Source of the DNA: Hypomyces perniciosus
Taxonomy: Eukaryota > Ascomycota > Sordariomycetes > Hypocreales > Hypocreaceae
Direction: 5' to 3'
DNA length: 64,000 bases
NCBI GenBank assembly: GCA_008477525.1
Contig: SPDT01000005.1
Coordinates: forward strand, 3,100,001 to 3,164,000
Both the position numbers and the translations under genes were made by a program. Positions 1-12,448 of the stretch are shown here, one piece after another. Below the pieces are notes generated by a model, which was not told the origin of the DNA, did no database searches, and worked only from the letters and a program-made list of their open reading frames with translations. Numbering within the stretch: the stretch's first letter is position 1; every line of letters begins with the position of its first letter.

Positions 1-2500
1 GGAGTGATTGAGGTAATTTTGCCGTTCTTACAAGTTATTCCAGCAATAACCGTGCTCACTCCGTTGTCAGAATCCTAAAACTAGCTTAAGACTGACATGA
101 TCAAGACGGTAGATGGCCTCATACTGGTCGGTACATCCGCTCGGCGCAATATGCTGGTCATGGACAATACGCGAAAGAATTTTTTTTTCCCTCTAATGCC
201 AAGGGGTTCTGCGAGTGTATGCCCGACGGCGTCCTAACTAAGCAGGGTTTCGTGCCGATATCGTGGAAATATCCCAGGCGCAACCACTTCGCAGCTGGTA
301 ATTGCTTACTACACTGCAGCTCTTGGTAGCCTCGATGCAAAATTCTGCACTATTCCAAGGCCTTTCCTCAAGGCTTGTCTTATCACTTTTCTCAAATCGT
401 GTTTGGCTTATTGTCCGAGGTAGCTTAGACGGCATTCACCGATACTACGACACATATAGTAAGTTGGCGAGCTGCCCATGGGGGTAAGGGCGAAATATTC
501 CATGTTCTTGGAACTTTTGGACCCTTCTTTGACCATTGGTGAGCGATTATGAGTTGCAGAGTTCTCTGTCCGAGCAATAAGTCGTTGATCCTGCGTCAAC
601 TCGGGCCCTCTTTCGCTCCACCACTGACTGTTTCGGCATGGCGAACAATGAGTAGACCTTTCCTGACATCAGAATGGAGCCTTTCTTCGTAAACCTCAAG
701 GCCAGGTAGAGGAAGCACTGTCCATCCTATGCCTTCATACATACGACGACTATCGTGCGTTGAAGCGTTTGGGCACCCTTGAGTCACCGAGGCAAGATGT
801 CGTCCGGTCTCACCTAAGTCGAGTCCTACTAAGCCGAACGGTTGCGGATCCATTGGTTAGAACTTCTGAAACCCTAAGCATCTTTGTGATCACAGACAAA
901 CGGATTTCTGCTGTCCATCCCCAGACCTATTTCATTTTCATCCACAATCCCATCCCCCGCTTCGCATGCGCTTCGCGTCCTCCTGAGCTTCTCCCAAATC
1001 CGCCTCCTCTTTTGTTCTGGAAACGTATGCGGCACGCCTTGGGTGCTTGGCCTCCACTGCCACCCTTGCAAGGTATCTTAGGTGAGGGCTGAGTATTCAT
1101 CCGTCGAGGCGCACGCTTACACATCCAACCTATGGCAGCAGAACCTTAGACCGTGCTTGTTCGCAGAACTTTTCTACATCTGTCCTAACCACTGACTGCG
1201 TCCATCACCAAGGTGGTGTCCCGTCTGCTCCCGCGATTGGGGCTCAGAACCAAGGTTGTGCGTGTCCTGCAGCGATCCTGCAGGCATCTGCATTGGGAAA
1301 GCCGGTCATAAGCTCACCCTCCCTCCCTCCGCACATGCGTTGCAAGACGCACTGGGCAAACAACGGCCACCTCCCCTCTTGCGGATGCGCCGCGTCTCCG
1401 ACGCGGCTGAGACGACTTATATCGCCGGTCGGGAGTTGGGGTCGATCTGGTTACCCTTTTGAGACCGCCCTCTCATTACCAACGTTGGAAAAAGTGGCAT
1501 CACGACCGGAACAACAGCATCACAAACGGTTGGCATTTGCTCGACTCGATGCAAACTTCAGATGACGGATGAGAACCGTACAGAGGAGTTGTCAAGGTTA
1601 CCGGATAGGCTCCCAATCCCAGCACTTTGGACCTGCGTTTCATGCCGCTGATCATAACTCTACTTAAACCCTGGTCTCCCCAACGGTGTGGAGCCTTCGG
1701 TTCTCTCACTACTTGACTACCTACTACATACATACACCGAGCTCTACGGGTGTACAAATCCTACTTTTGCGGTGATCAGTTAACTAAACCGCCCGAAGGG
1801 TCAGTATCAGATATACCTTACCACCTCAACTGCATACACCCTCCATCATTATCACCGATCAAGCAACAGAAACAACAGATATAACAGATCGCCAACATCA
1901 CTACCGACGTCACCGTCCGCACCCACACTAATCAAGTGTTGTCCAAGTCCCGAAGGAAGCGGCGTCCCCGCCCAGGTGTATCTGCAGATTGTGGCGCCAA
2001 GCTGGGCCGAATCTTTTGAACACTCGCTTGTTCCGCCACAGTCGTCATATTCAGTGGTGAGTGTCCGTGTTATCAAATTCGAATAGCCAAACGGGTACTC
2101 AGCGCCGTCGGGTATCTGCCCTTTGTCGGCAAGATGCTTGTTTGTATCAGATTTGTTAACTGCCCACATGTGCATAGATGCCTCGTCGGAAACCGGGCAG
2201 TGATTCGCCAGGTGATGCTTCTCCCGGCGAATCCCCTGCTGTGAGCCACCTCTCGACACATCATATTTCCTTCGCCATGATACCTGCGGCCTTTGTCGCT
2301 TGCAGATCGCTAACTTGCTCTTGAAAGAAGAAGGGCCCTGTATGGGCCACGCCTTGCCGACCGTGCGCCGGTCGCATGATCAAGAATCCCGGCCACTTGT
2401 GCCGCGGACAGGGAGGTTTGTCCTTTTGCCCCTCTTCCAAACGCCTTCTCCCTCTCTTCCCCGCACGTTTCCCGATGCGGAGCCGCTGCGATATGTCTGA
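1..2500. other. no supported gene
   Basis: Base composition is balanced, but all open frames are short, overlap on both strands and lack a recognisable motif, intron pattern or codon bias. I see no RNA gene here. It may be intergenic DNA or a thoroughly decayed gene region. Confidence 0.5.
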
Positions 2501-2902
2501 CTGACACGAACCCATCGATGGGTTGATGCTCATCTAGAGAAGAGTGCGAAGTGTTCTCATTGCGTGGCTGGTCACCACAAGTGCGAGGACGTACGTGGAC
2601 CCTCCTGTTATCGTCGTCTGCCTTGGTCTTCTAGCTGTTATACCATTGGCAACGTCATATTGTCCAAAAAAAAACTCCTGCTGAACCGCTCTATCCTGTA
2701 TATAGCTGCTAGTAGACAAGGATGGCAAAATCAAGCCTGCCGCACGCGCCGTCGCTGCTGCATCCCTCAAGGTGTCTCGGTGTGAGGAGGTCAGTTCCAC
2801 GTACTTCACGTACTTCTCGATTGTTGTTGTTCTTCGGCCCAACTTCGACGCTTCTTCCCTCATCTAGGGTTCTTACGCCTTCATGCCACAACTTATGACG
2901 AC

Positions 2903-3214
2903 ATGCTTGCTGACTTATCGGCCAACTGGTCTTTACTCTCCCAGGTTCCGGAGTACGAGAGCTTAGCAACGAAGTACAACTTGCTTTCCCGGCGGGAGGC
3001 TAAACGAAGAGTGGCATCAACAGCATCCGGCTCCGCCGCGGCGACCGGCGTGAATACCGAAGCTCTTGCCGGCTTGATTCGCCGACAGAACGAAATCCTG
3101 CTGGATATCCGTGCCGAACTTAGCGCTATGCGGGAACATTCCGGGGCCGGGACACCGCTGGTGGAAGACCCGGGGGAGTGTGAGGATGATTTCGGCATGG
3201 ATCAAGAGGATTAA
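2903..3214 (+). CDS. hypothetical protein, C-terminal coiled-coil segment
   Basis: A 103-codon frame starts with ATG at 2903 and ends in TAA. The middle (about residues 30-50) is Arg/Ala/Ser/Thr-rich and residues 53-80 form a heptad-like helix (AGLIRRQNEILLDIRAEL), followed by an acidic tail. Just upstream, around 2535-2610, the same strand reads a Cys/His cluster (KCSHC, then HHKCEDV). Fungal hypothetical proteins often pair such a short Cys cluster with a C-terminal coiled coil, so this could be the last exon of a longer gene; that is inference. The family is not recognised. The frame could also be a relic, since nothing around it is intact. Confidence 0.35.
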   Translation: MLADLSANWSLLSQVPEYESLATKYNLLSRREAKRRVASTASGSAAATGVNTEALAGLIRRQNEILLDIRAELSAMREHSGAGTPLVEDPGECEDDFGMDQED

Positions 3215-6200
3215 GTGATTGATGGGTACAGCTAGGATGGTATGAGGCAAACACCCCTCCCGTGACGCTGTGATACAAAGATTGTACTAGCACGGATTAC
3301 ACGAAGCTTCGAAGGAAGTTCGAAGAAGAATACACCCTCCCCTCCGTTATACGAAGACGCTGCGATCAAACCATGACATCAAAACATCGCCACAGAAACT
3401 CGGATTAGTCTTGCTACCTATGCCTTTTGCGATGCGAACTCCCTAGTCGCTTTTCCCTCAGGATGGCTCAGGATGGACTGAACAGGATCTTTCGCTGACA
3501 TGCATTACTAGTATACGAGCAACGGTGAGTTTTTGGGAGACGATGACATCATGTATGTATAACGAACTCAAGGAATAGCGTAGATTATAGAATGTACGGG
3601 AGGATATCTGCCTAGTTCTCGATTTCGGCCACGATGTTTTTTCTGGGATAGATGGCGTTGCAGATCGTACATGGCTTGAGCCAATGATGAGTGGGGATAC
3701 TATCATGTTTTGCCTGTTGATGCTGATCTCTGACCCGAGCGGGCGTTCTACATTTAACCGTAAAAGTGGAGCGCCAGCTGTGTGGTTTCGATACCATCTC
3801 GTCGTCATAGCCTATCTTTCCGTTTTGATGGTCCTGGTGGAGCCGATCTTTTATGTTTCGAAGGCATGTTTGAAGTAGAGATGGCCCTATTTCACCTGCA
3901 TGGACGTTGCGAGCAATGTAGAACTATGGTTACAAATGCGCCGTTGAATCCACCTGTAAAAGCCTCGCATACTTTGCCAGGATTGAAGATTCCACTCTCT
4001 TGCCCATGCTGGTGAGCTTCAACCTCGCCATTCTTCACAAACAGACTACATGCACTACACCATCACCCCAATGGGTCGCGAAATCTTGAAAAGAACCATG
4101 TCTTTTGAAGGGCTAAAGAGAGGGGATTCCGACGACTTGTTTTTCAGAAACTTGGTGGTACTCCGTGGAATGTCGATCTTCATGGCGGCTAAAGGCATAC
4201 ATACGCGGGCGGGAACCACACCACGAGGTTTTTTTATGGGGGCTAGACATGCAGTAGATACGACGGTTGAGTTGGGGTTTGTATGGACCCTGATGAGTGA
4301 ATGGGCAGTTTTGGAGGTTTGTAGGGAGGTGTTTTTTTTTCGCATCCTTATAACGTTCAAAGTACTGTTGTTGAGAAATAGAGTCAAAGGTAAGGCAAAT
4401 GCGTGATGTTTTCCAGGTCTCCGAATAGTTCAAAAAAGCGTATTTGACAGCGCTTTTTTTGCCGAGCTGGGAATACGGCAACTAGTTTCTCATGCTTAGT
4501 GCCTGTGCGTTTTCTTTTGGTTCGTTCCTCCTTGGAGCTGACCCCGGACGGTTCGTTCCCCTTGAAGATCAATGGATGCGATGATCATGATGATCTTCTA
4601 CGGTGATCTCCAGACCGAAAGACACACCTATGCTTGTTTGAGGCTGGCAGAACTCACGCCTTCCTTAATAAGATCGTGGCGTCCACCTCTCTGGGCTGCT
4701 GTGTCTCGAAATTGGTAACGGATAAGGCGATCTCATGGATGACAGGTGCCGCTTCGCGGTGTTGGCGCTCGGGGCTTGCCGCAGCGCTGGTTAATGACGT
4801 GGCTGGTAATGGATAATTGATACATCTCTTTTCTCTGTCGTGCTGTCTAGATTGCGTGAATACTATGCTGGCTAGCAATAATACACTCTCGTTCTTGGAT
4901 AACCCCTCTATGCCATCTTTGGCACGTAAAATCCGTCTTGTTTGTTCCTAGGGCGTAGGGCTGCTTACTGCGGTCGGGTCGAGTTTCCCGAAGACAAATC
5001 AGCACCCGAAGATGCGAGGTGTGCACTAGCATTGAATAGAGCTGGACGTGTTTCCTGGGGTGAGAGAGGAGGCTGTGGGGAAGGATTGAGGGGACTGGGG
5101 TATGTGTTTCATCTTTTCACACCAGCGTGTGAATCAACGGGCCGTTTGTTGGTGACGAACAAAGTCGCCTTGAAGTCTTCATGCTATGGAGTAATTCTGG
5201 AAGGCGCGTGTACATAGTTGGGAACCCAGAAATAGATTTGATCTACATACATGTGACAAGGAATGTCTTTCACATCAAACGGTCAATGTAGGGTTGGTGT
5301 CTGGACACCAGAGGGAGGTTTCCCAATTAGGAAACCAGCCAATGCCGGCGACCAATGACGGTGGGATGGGTGAGTTGAACAATGGTTGGCGGGTTGCTAG
5401 ATTTGGAAAGAGAACTTGATTTACGTCGTATCGGTTGCTGATACTCTCTATTGTGGCATTGTGGCATTGTTCGCATGGTTGATGATCCTGAATACTGGTT
5501 GTATTTCTCGTATCCATCCCCTGTCTTGTTGATCGTCTTCTTCCAAATGCTATGCTCGTCATGCATCCGATACGATTTGGGACTGGGGGAAGTGTCAAAT
5601 GGCGCCGCCCCCACGTGTTATCACCCGTGTTCGTACTTCAATGGCGTGATTGGATGGGTAACTAGACCTCTTTTTAGGGCCAAATGATGACTAGGCTAGT
5701 ATAGGACAAGGCAAGCTGACGGTGTGAATGTAGCAAGTCGAAGATCCTTTATGGAGTATTTCTGGAAGCTCGAATGTGCTGTATGACTAGGCAAGGGACC
5801 CCAGTACACGTAAAGCTGCAAGTCAAAAGGATCATGATGGGCATTGAAGATTGCCTGACCGAGCATTCTGATGGCCATAGGTATTTACTGGAGGGTGGTC
5901 GTCATCGCTGAAGCCATGGAGACGGCACCTTTCAGGGACACAGGCGCATGGGGAACGAGGAGTGAATACACTCTCTGTCATGTGCTTTCTAAAGTCCGAA
6001 GGAAGAGCGGGAACTACTAGTATAGCATTTGTATTCCGTATTGCTGAGAGGTAAGAAATACGACAAGCTCGATTAGACCTAGATCCCAAAATTAGGAGCT
6101 TACATGGCCCATATTCTTTCTCCTCCTTCAAGACGCCATGACAGTGAACAAACAAGAAACCTCACGCCATTTCTGCAATCCTATGAGAGCCAAGCCTTTA

Positions 6201-7647
6201 TCTATTCCTCGTTCATCCTCAGCATCAATCCTTCATCGGAGCCTCCGGGAGGGGAAAAAAAAAACTCCCGACGTCTCCAACCAATACAGACACACCCGAC
6301 ACCGCTGTCTGTTACAGAAAGGCCATGCCCCAGACGCTAAATGGATCAGCAAACCACAGTCGGTCGGAAGAAAGACCGCCAGACAACAACCCCAAAGGGA
6401 GGGAACGGGAAGAACTGGGATTGGTTAGTTTAGCGAGCAGGAGAGCGATCATTGACGCAAGGTAACAGAAGCCGTTTAGAAGTCCGTTTTTAGCTCATGG
6501 GGAGTGAGGCTGATCTGAATCTCCGGGGTGATTAATGCGTCCGAGTGGCATATCTAAACGGGATATGATGGACAATCTTCATCTGTCCGTCTATCGCTAC
6601 CGCTGTGATCGTCGGTTTAGATCACATAGGCATCCATCGCATATGGGGGTGTTCATCTTCATTCATCCTAGTATTTCACTCTACTATCTACTACTGCGCG
6701 GCGATCCACCAGTCATGTGCAGGTCGGGATTTCCAGATGACATGACTGTTAAAAAGTCCCTTGCATTGTCGGCCTGGCCCTATTTTCAGGAGAGATCCAT
6801 CTGGATCGACATCCTAACACTTGGCGACAAACTTGACTTGATCCCTGGCAAAGGACAGTTCCTGTGTGATGTCTTTAAATGCTAAGTTTGACCACTGACG
6901 TAAAATTTAGCCCAAGAAGAAAAGCGCCTTATTCTGAATTGAATAGGCATGTGCTAAAATAAGCTTACCAGGAGGATATCCACCAGTGGACGGACGCCCC
7001 TTACCCCGGCAGATATAAATCTGGCCGAAAGGTCGATGGATCTCAGACGCACGTCGTGCTCTAGCGCTGGGACAATGTCAACAGGATCAACACAGTCAAG
7101 GTCTGAGAGCCTTTAGCCTTTGAGCATCATGATGGCTCCAAATCTTCGCACAGTGACGTCGCTTAGACAAATCTGCCTGCTGGTGATGTTCTTGACCTTG
7201 GCTTGGCCAGTTTACCGTAGCGCTCGGCGTGGTAGGATGACATCAAGACGTATTGGGGCGAATGGTACGCTGGGACGCCTTTTCTAAGTCTCCGGGGTAG
7301 GTAAGTAGTCTATAATGTGAATGCCAAGGGCGGAGGATGTCGGTGCAGGAGTCAGAACTGATGGTTGAGGTTCCCTCAGTTGTGGATCAATTGAGAAGAA
7401 TGGCGGACTATGAGCTTAAACCTCGGGATAGTGAAGGGATGATACTGTGGGTTAGGCATCATATCATAGGATTGCTGTAAGTGCTCTTCAATCTGTGGAG
7501 TTGCACTTGCGTGTATCCTAATACAAGCCATCCAGATACTCTGCAGCTCTCTACAAAGTGACCATCTATATCCTATTGAGAGCGCACTGTTCTTAGGACA
7601 TATAGCCAAAGCATTCATACTTGCTATAATTACGCTGATATAGGGCA
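3215..7647. other. gene-poor stretch, no supported gene
   Basis: More than 4 kb with only short, overlapping frames on both strands. None shows a recognisable domain or a convincing splice pattern. No RNA gene was recognised. Confidence 0.5.
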
Positions 7648-8448
7648 ATGTCTCAGAACATCTACGATATACCTAGCTTCAAGGTCTACGAGGGAAAGGA
7701 TGGGCAGGTCACAACGACTTGGTCAACAGCCTGATATGGAAGTGCCTGGGCGAGCTACTTCCCGAAGATGGCGAACTCAGGGGCATGCATGTTCTTGATC
7801 TGGGATGTAGATTAGGGTAATTTGGTCACTGAGTCGTTGACCAAGGGGCGAAGAGCATGCTGGGTGCTGACTTGTCGCAGAATATGTTGGAAAAGGCGCG
7901 AAAGCTGTCGAGAGCGACGACAACCAGAGCAACAGCCGTTATTATTCCAGTGATACCAGTAATAACAATGGGACCAAATCATGAGGACATGATTGAGTAT
8001 AAACGGGTAGACCTGGATGAGGTGATCGAGTTCGAAGCGCAACTGCAGCTCCCAGGCAAAGATGCCGCAGCGTACAACCTCGTGTTGAGTGATCTAGCAC
8101 TTGAATACCTCGCCAATCTCAAGGCCCTTGTTACCATGATACACATAGTACTGAAATCAGGCAGGCTCTTTGTCTTGAACTTCAAGCATTCCACCTGCAC
8201 GGCTCCATTCAACCCACACATCTTCTCATACACTGCAGACGAAAAATACTGGTCTTTCAACGGCCACTACAAAGAAGGTCGGTGGGTAGTCACCAGGAGT
8301 GAAAAAGCAGCAGCGTACAGCGATGACCAATATGAGTGCTACTGGAGACGGGTTTGAAGTCACAGGATTTGCGAAGTGGTTGCCGACGCAGGAGGAATTG
8401 AACACTGAGACGGTGACAGAGAAGATGAGATTTGACCGTTATTCTTGA
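7648..8448 (+). pseudogene. SAM-dependent class I methyltransferase, disrupted
   Basis: The region reads as a class I (UbiE/Methyltransf_11-like) SAM-dependent methyltransferase in pieces. An ATG at 7648 opens a short N-terminal segment. The frame then shifts near 7720 into one ending in GMHVLDLGC at about 7782-7808, the glycine-rich SAM-binding motif I. That frame is stopped by TAA at 7818 and TGA at 7830. The rest continues from 7857 as LGADLSQNMLEKARKL, the typical motif I/II step with the acidic residue that holds the ribose, and runs to a stop at 8355. A further frame change near 8340 would add the usual C-terminal segment (GFEVTGFAKWLPTQEEL) to a stop at 8446. Two frame changes plus two stops in the cofactor site indicate a dead gene. 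The substrate cannot be told. Confidence 0.75.
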
Positions 8449-10083
8449 TAGTAAGTGTTAGGAAACGAGTGTACCGATATAAATACGACTTGCAGTGGAC
8501 ATGTATGATATATTGGGGGATGTTATAGACTGAGTTGCATTGTTCCGAGTTGTTTCAAGATTATTCTGACACCTGCGTTTGGTACTGCGAATCTCTGGAA
8601 GTACAGAGCATACTCATAATATCCATTCATACTGGCATTGCAATGATGTCTCCGCTTCCGGTCTGGCTCAAGAAGGAGACCTCGGCAGCTACAGTATTGG
8701 TCGAAGCTAACACGTCGATGAGAGTGCAGATTGTGAGTGCAACATTAGGAGTCCAGCAACTAGGATGGAGGATCGGCCATGTTAGACGGGGGATGTACTG
8801 AAGGTGATGGGAGAGAAAAGGTTTGAGAATGAGGGTGGAGAGTAGCCAATAGCCAGGGCCTCTATGTAAGCAGAGAGTTTGAGCCCTCTCCGTGCCGTCT
8901 CATACCAAAGATACTAATGTTCAACGCCAACCGCAATTCTTTATGCATGTAAACTTACCACATATACGTCTATAAAAGACAACCATGTCCGTTGTCGGTC
9001 TGGGTTACCCTCTACCCGCTTTGCTGAACTGGAACGAGTTCACTCGACCGGAGTGACACTTGACTGGGAGTGCCATTGTCAAGCTGGAGAGCGTTCTTTC
9101 TGTCATCAAGGAACTTTTGCCCTTCTCATTGACTCGTACGATAGCTAGTTCCAGCTGGGTACCCCTTCGGTATTCATTGGGTGATGCCACCAACTCAATT
9201 GCGAAACCGACGAACGCATTCAGCATTGTCCAGACGCAAGGCACTCCATCACCATCGCCAGTGCTAAGGACTGCCAGCTCAGGAGTGAGTCTGGCCCCCA
9301 TCCCCACTACCGTCATTGGCCAGAGTCGCCATGCCGACAGACATGTACGGAAAAGGCTCTTGACAAGACTCTTACTCTACTATTCGATCCTGCGCGAAAG
9401 TTCAAAATGACTCGCCCCCGATGCATCAACAGCAGCATCATGGGCACAATAGACACCTTAGGAGAGGCCCAGAAGCACTGCGCGCACAGAAATCGCCACA
9501 CACAGTGGTCGACAGCTTTGGGGCGATCAGGCGGTCTTGGGCGAGGTCATTGGCGACCAGGAGATGTGACGGGAGTTATGGGATGATACGGCCTCTAACT
9601 ACGACTTGTCAAGCTTGACTCCTGGAGCTTGGGCTATTGTTGAGGCTGTCCTGGTGGGCGAGATTTTCGAGTTTGGCATTAGGCCGGGCTACAACTTGAC
9701 AGCAATCCCGTCCACATGTACTAAAGAGGATAGTTGCTTTGACAAGCGGAACGATAGCAAGCTCTGACAGAGGGATCTCTCAAAGTTGGTGTCCCAGATG
9801 GTGTAAACGGCATTCCGTTGGAACTTTGGTGCCGCGATTAGAATGATGGTGATGGCGATAGCCCGCTTTCCAATATCCCATGGGATGTCTCCTTATAAAC
9901 TGGCTTTTTGTTTTGATATCATCCAGTGGGAATTCATTCAGCGTTGGGGACAGGTATTGCAAGACCACAACAAGATGGTATGCCCTTTTGGTGGATCCTG
10001 TTGGCATATTTCACACGAAGAATCCTAATTTCTCACTACATTACATCTTATCTGTGATTCGAGATGCCTTCTTTGTAATCATA
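8449..10083. other. no supported gene
   Basis: Short frames occur on both strands (9005-9410 and 9600-9760 are the longest coherent stretches) but none can be tied to a family or a splice model. The stretch near 9610-9770 reads as a hydrophobic then Cys-containing segment and could be a relic of a membrane protein; this is weak. Confidence 0.4.
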
Positions 10084-11276
10084 TCACACACCTAGCTTCT
10101 CCAAGGCCTCTTCAGCCGTCCTCCTCCACCCTTCCACCTTATCCTTCCCCTCTCCCCTCGGACAGACCTCCACCAACGCCCTCACAAACCTCACAAACCT
10201 CACAAACCTCACTACCGTCCAAACCTCCTCTATATCATCACTCCTAGCTTGTCCCCCCTCTTCCTCTCACCATCTTTCCACCCCTCTATTCTTCAACTCT
10301 TTCTCAAATACCGCCCTCATCTTCTCCTTTTCTGCCTGTGCCTCATCGCTGTACTCCCCATTCCACAAGAACGCACCCACAGGATCCCACCTCAGCGCTG
10401 GCACCACACCCGCAAACTCCCAATCCAGTATTGTGGTGATTTGGCCATCAGGAGTGGCCGTGATGTTGGCGAAGTGCAGATCCTTGTGTGCGAGGATAAG
10501 TTTTGCTGATGATAGCGCAGATATGGTGGGCAGGCGGGCTATTAGGCTCTCAAGGCGTGGATTTACATCTCTTGGCCAAGCAAGTGAGGGATGAACGTTG
10601 ATGGCATGAACGAAGCGCTCCAAGTATCCGCGAATAAGACCAACATGCGAATCATACGGTCCCGTGGGATTCAAGGTCTTGAAAGACTCACTCACCGGCC
10701 AGAGGTTCTCTATATCGGGCTCCATCCAAAACGTATCCTCCAGCACTGGACCAGGGACTATCTTCCCATCTTCAGCAATTTGCAATCCTCCGATATGCTG
10801 CCATGCATGCGTGTTCAGCTCAATCAGCATATCGGTTACCTGTTTCACTAGACTTACTTTCATATCCTGGGAGAGTGACGCATATACCTTATCTACACTC
10901 ACACCATCCACCTTTTCCAATAGCGTGAACTCATACCCTGCTGGATTCCGCGTCGATGTATCAAACCGCACCCGTATTCTCGCGGGGCCATTTCATGAAA
11001 GCGACTTCATTTCCCGTCTTGATCCTAGCAATGTGCTTACCCGCCACCCGCAGCACAAGCGAAATCATCGACCCGTCGTCTTGATCCATCACCACCCGCG
11101 GGATAAATCACCCCAGACGTAGAGACAGGGAACTCAAGCACGTAAATGGAGCGGAACTGTGACGCGACTTGCAGTGCTTGGATGGACGCCGGCAGGGGCA
11201 GATGCAGCGATCTGAGCAGGGCGTGAATAGTGGCGTCTGATAGCGCGGGTGGGAGATGATGCTGTGGCGTGCCCAT
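10084..11276 (-). pseudogene. aminoglycoside phosphotransferase (APH)-family kinase, disrupted
   Basis: The minus strand encodes an APH/choline-kinase-fold phosphotransferase of the kind abundant in filamentous fungi. The ATG is at 11276. The N-lobe segment reads HIARIKTGNEVAFMKW in a second frame. The catalytic loop is LILAHKDLHFANI (Brenner-type HxDxxxxN) and the metal-binding motif is ILDWEFAGVVP. Three lesions break it: a one-base excess near 11097-11105, a second in the GGG at 10971-10973, and an in-frame TGA at 10267-10269. After that stop the same frame stays open for 61 codons to TGA at 10084 and ends with the family-like tail GWRRTAEEALEKLGV, so the stop lies inside the gene. The catalytic residues are intact. 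The natural substrate is unknown; fungal members are not normally resistance enzymes. Both frameshifts lie at short G/C runs, so assembly error is possible for them but less so for the stop. Confidence 0.8.
10181..10213 (-). repeat. 9-bp tandem repeat inside the APH-like gene
   Basis: Three exact copies and part of a fourth of CTCACAAAC. On the coding (minus) strand this reads as a repeated Arg-Phe-Val tripeptide, in frame with the C-terminal part of the kinase. Confidence 0.8.
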
Positions 11277-12448
11277 GGCGTTTGGTGATGGAGGGCATGA
11301 AGGCTGGCGGTAGTATGCAGTAGGAGTGAGATCGATCGTCGTCCTGCTGGCGTTTGTCTTACTAGTGTTGTCTTTGGGTGTTTGTTTCAGATGATCATGT
11401 GGAGTTTGTTTGTGGTGATCGAGCTAATGTAGGTTGAAGAAGAAGAGGGATGACTGTCTTATTTCCATCATGGTCTAAAACAGATCTTGCATAGGAGGTT
11501 GGAACTCCTCTATACCATCCTATGGAGTAATCCTCCATACTCGTATAGTATTACTCCGCACCTAAGGAGGAGAGACAAGGAAATTTATGTATATTCGATT
11601 CGCCTATCACTTATTACTTCGTACTCGTCGCACTATCTGACTGCATCCCTTGCTCAGCTGTCCTTATAGTACTGATTCTATTGGGTTTATTGGTTTCGAC
11701 CTTTCCAATCTTCCAAGCAAAAAGCAAGTCTATTATCCAATTCATATCCCCCCTCCCTCCCTTTGCTCCTCGAAAATGAAGTGCCTATGCAAATCACCCC
11801 CCAGCCTTTTTGTTTTGATTCATTGATTCACCTCTCTGAAAATCCCGATATTTTGCGGGGGTTCCATCTTTTGATCGCCCTTTTTCAGATGCATATTACC
11901 TACTCCATGATTCAAATAAGACAAAACCTAGCGACCAGGTAGGTGGGTTCATCCCTTTAAACGCACGTGCCCCTTGCAGTAAACAAGTTTCAAGGCAATC
12001 GTATAATTTGGGTTGTCATATTCGACAGAACATCGTCTCACACACTATTGAAGCACCATGTCATTTTGGTTGTGTTTTTCCAAGATAGGTAGCAAGTAGT
12101 AGTAGTAGCAGTAGTAGTGGTATTCATCTTCTTAAATCATGACACCCATTTTCGTCAAACACATACAGACAGACCTCAGCTCCTTGCAAAGGGGGGGGGG
12201 GGGGGGTATTCATGCTAATCAAACAAAAGAAGAAAAACAGCCTCCCTCACAACATGGCCGACGTAAAAAAAACAAGGTGGTCCTGGTAAAAATAAATGAA
12301 GAAAAATCCTCCGGCTCAATCCGACGTGAGACATCCCGCATATTTCGCATAAAAGAAGAAAAAAAAGTAAAAGAGAAAGAGATTAGTAGAGAGTAATGGT
12401 ATTGGTGTGTCAATCATGCCAGTGTCCCTCCACACCTGTCTCAGCAAC
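11277..12448. other. intergenic, with simple repeats
   Basis: No gene seen. It holds the 5' flank of the APH-like gene and the 3' flank of the next minus-strand gene. There is an AGT-type trinucleotide run at about 12095-12119 and a run of 16 G at 12191-12206. Confidence 0.6.
12191..12206 (+). repeat. G16 homopolymer
   Basis: Sixteen consecutive G, C16 on the sense strand of the 3' flank of the 730-residue gene. It is a likely site of length variation and sequencing error. Confidence 0.9.

Noticed and set aside
4050..4406. 118-codon plus-strand frame overlapping a minus-strand frame of similar length
   Set aside because: Overlapping frames on both strands, no motif, no family resemblance.
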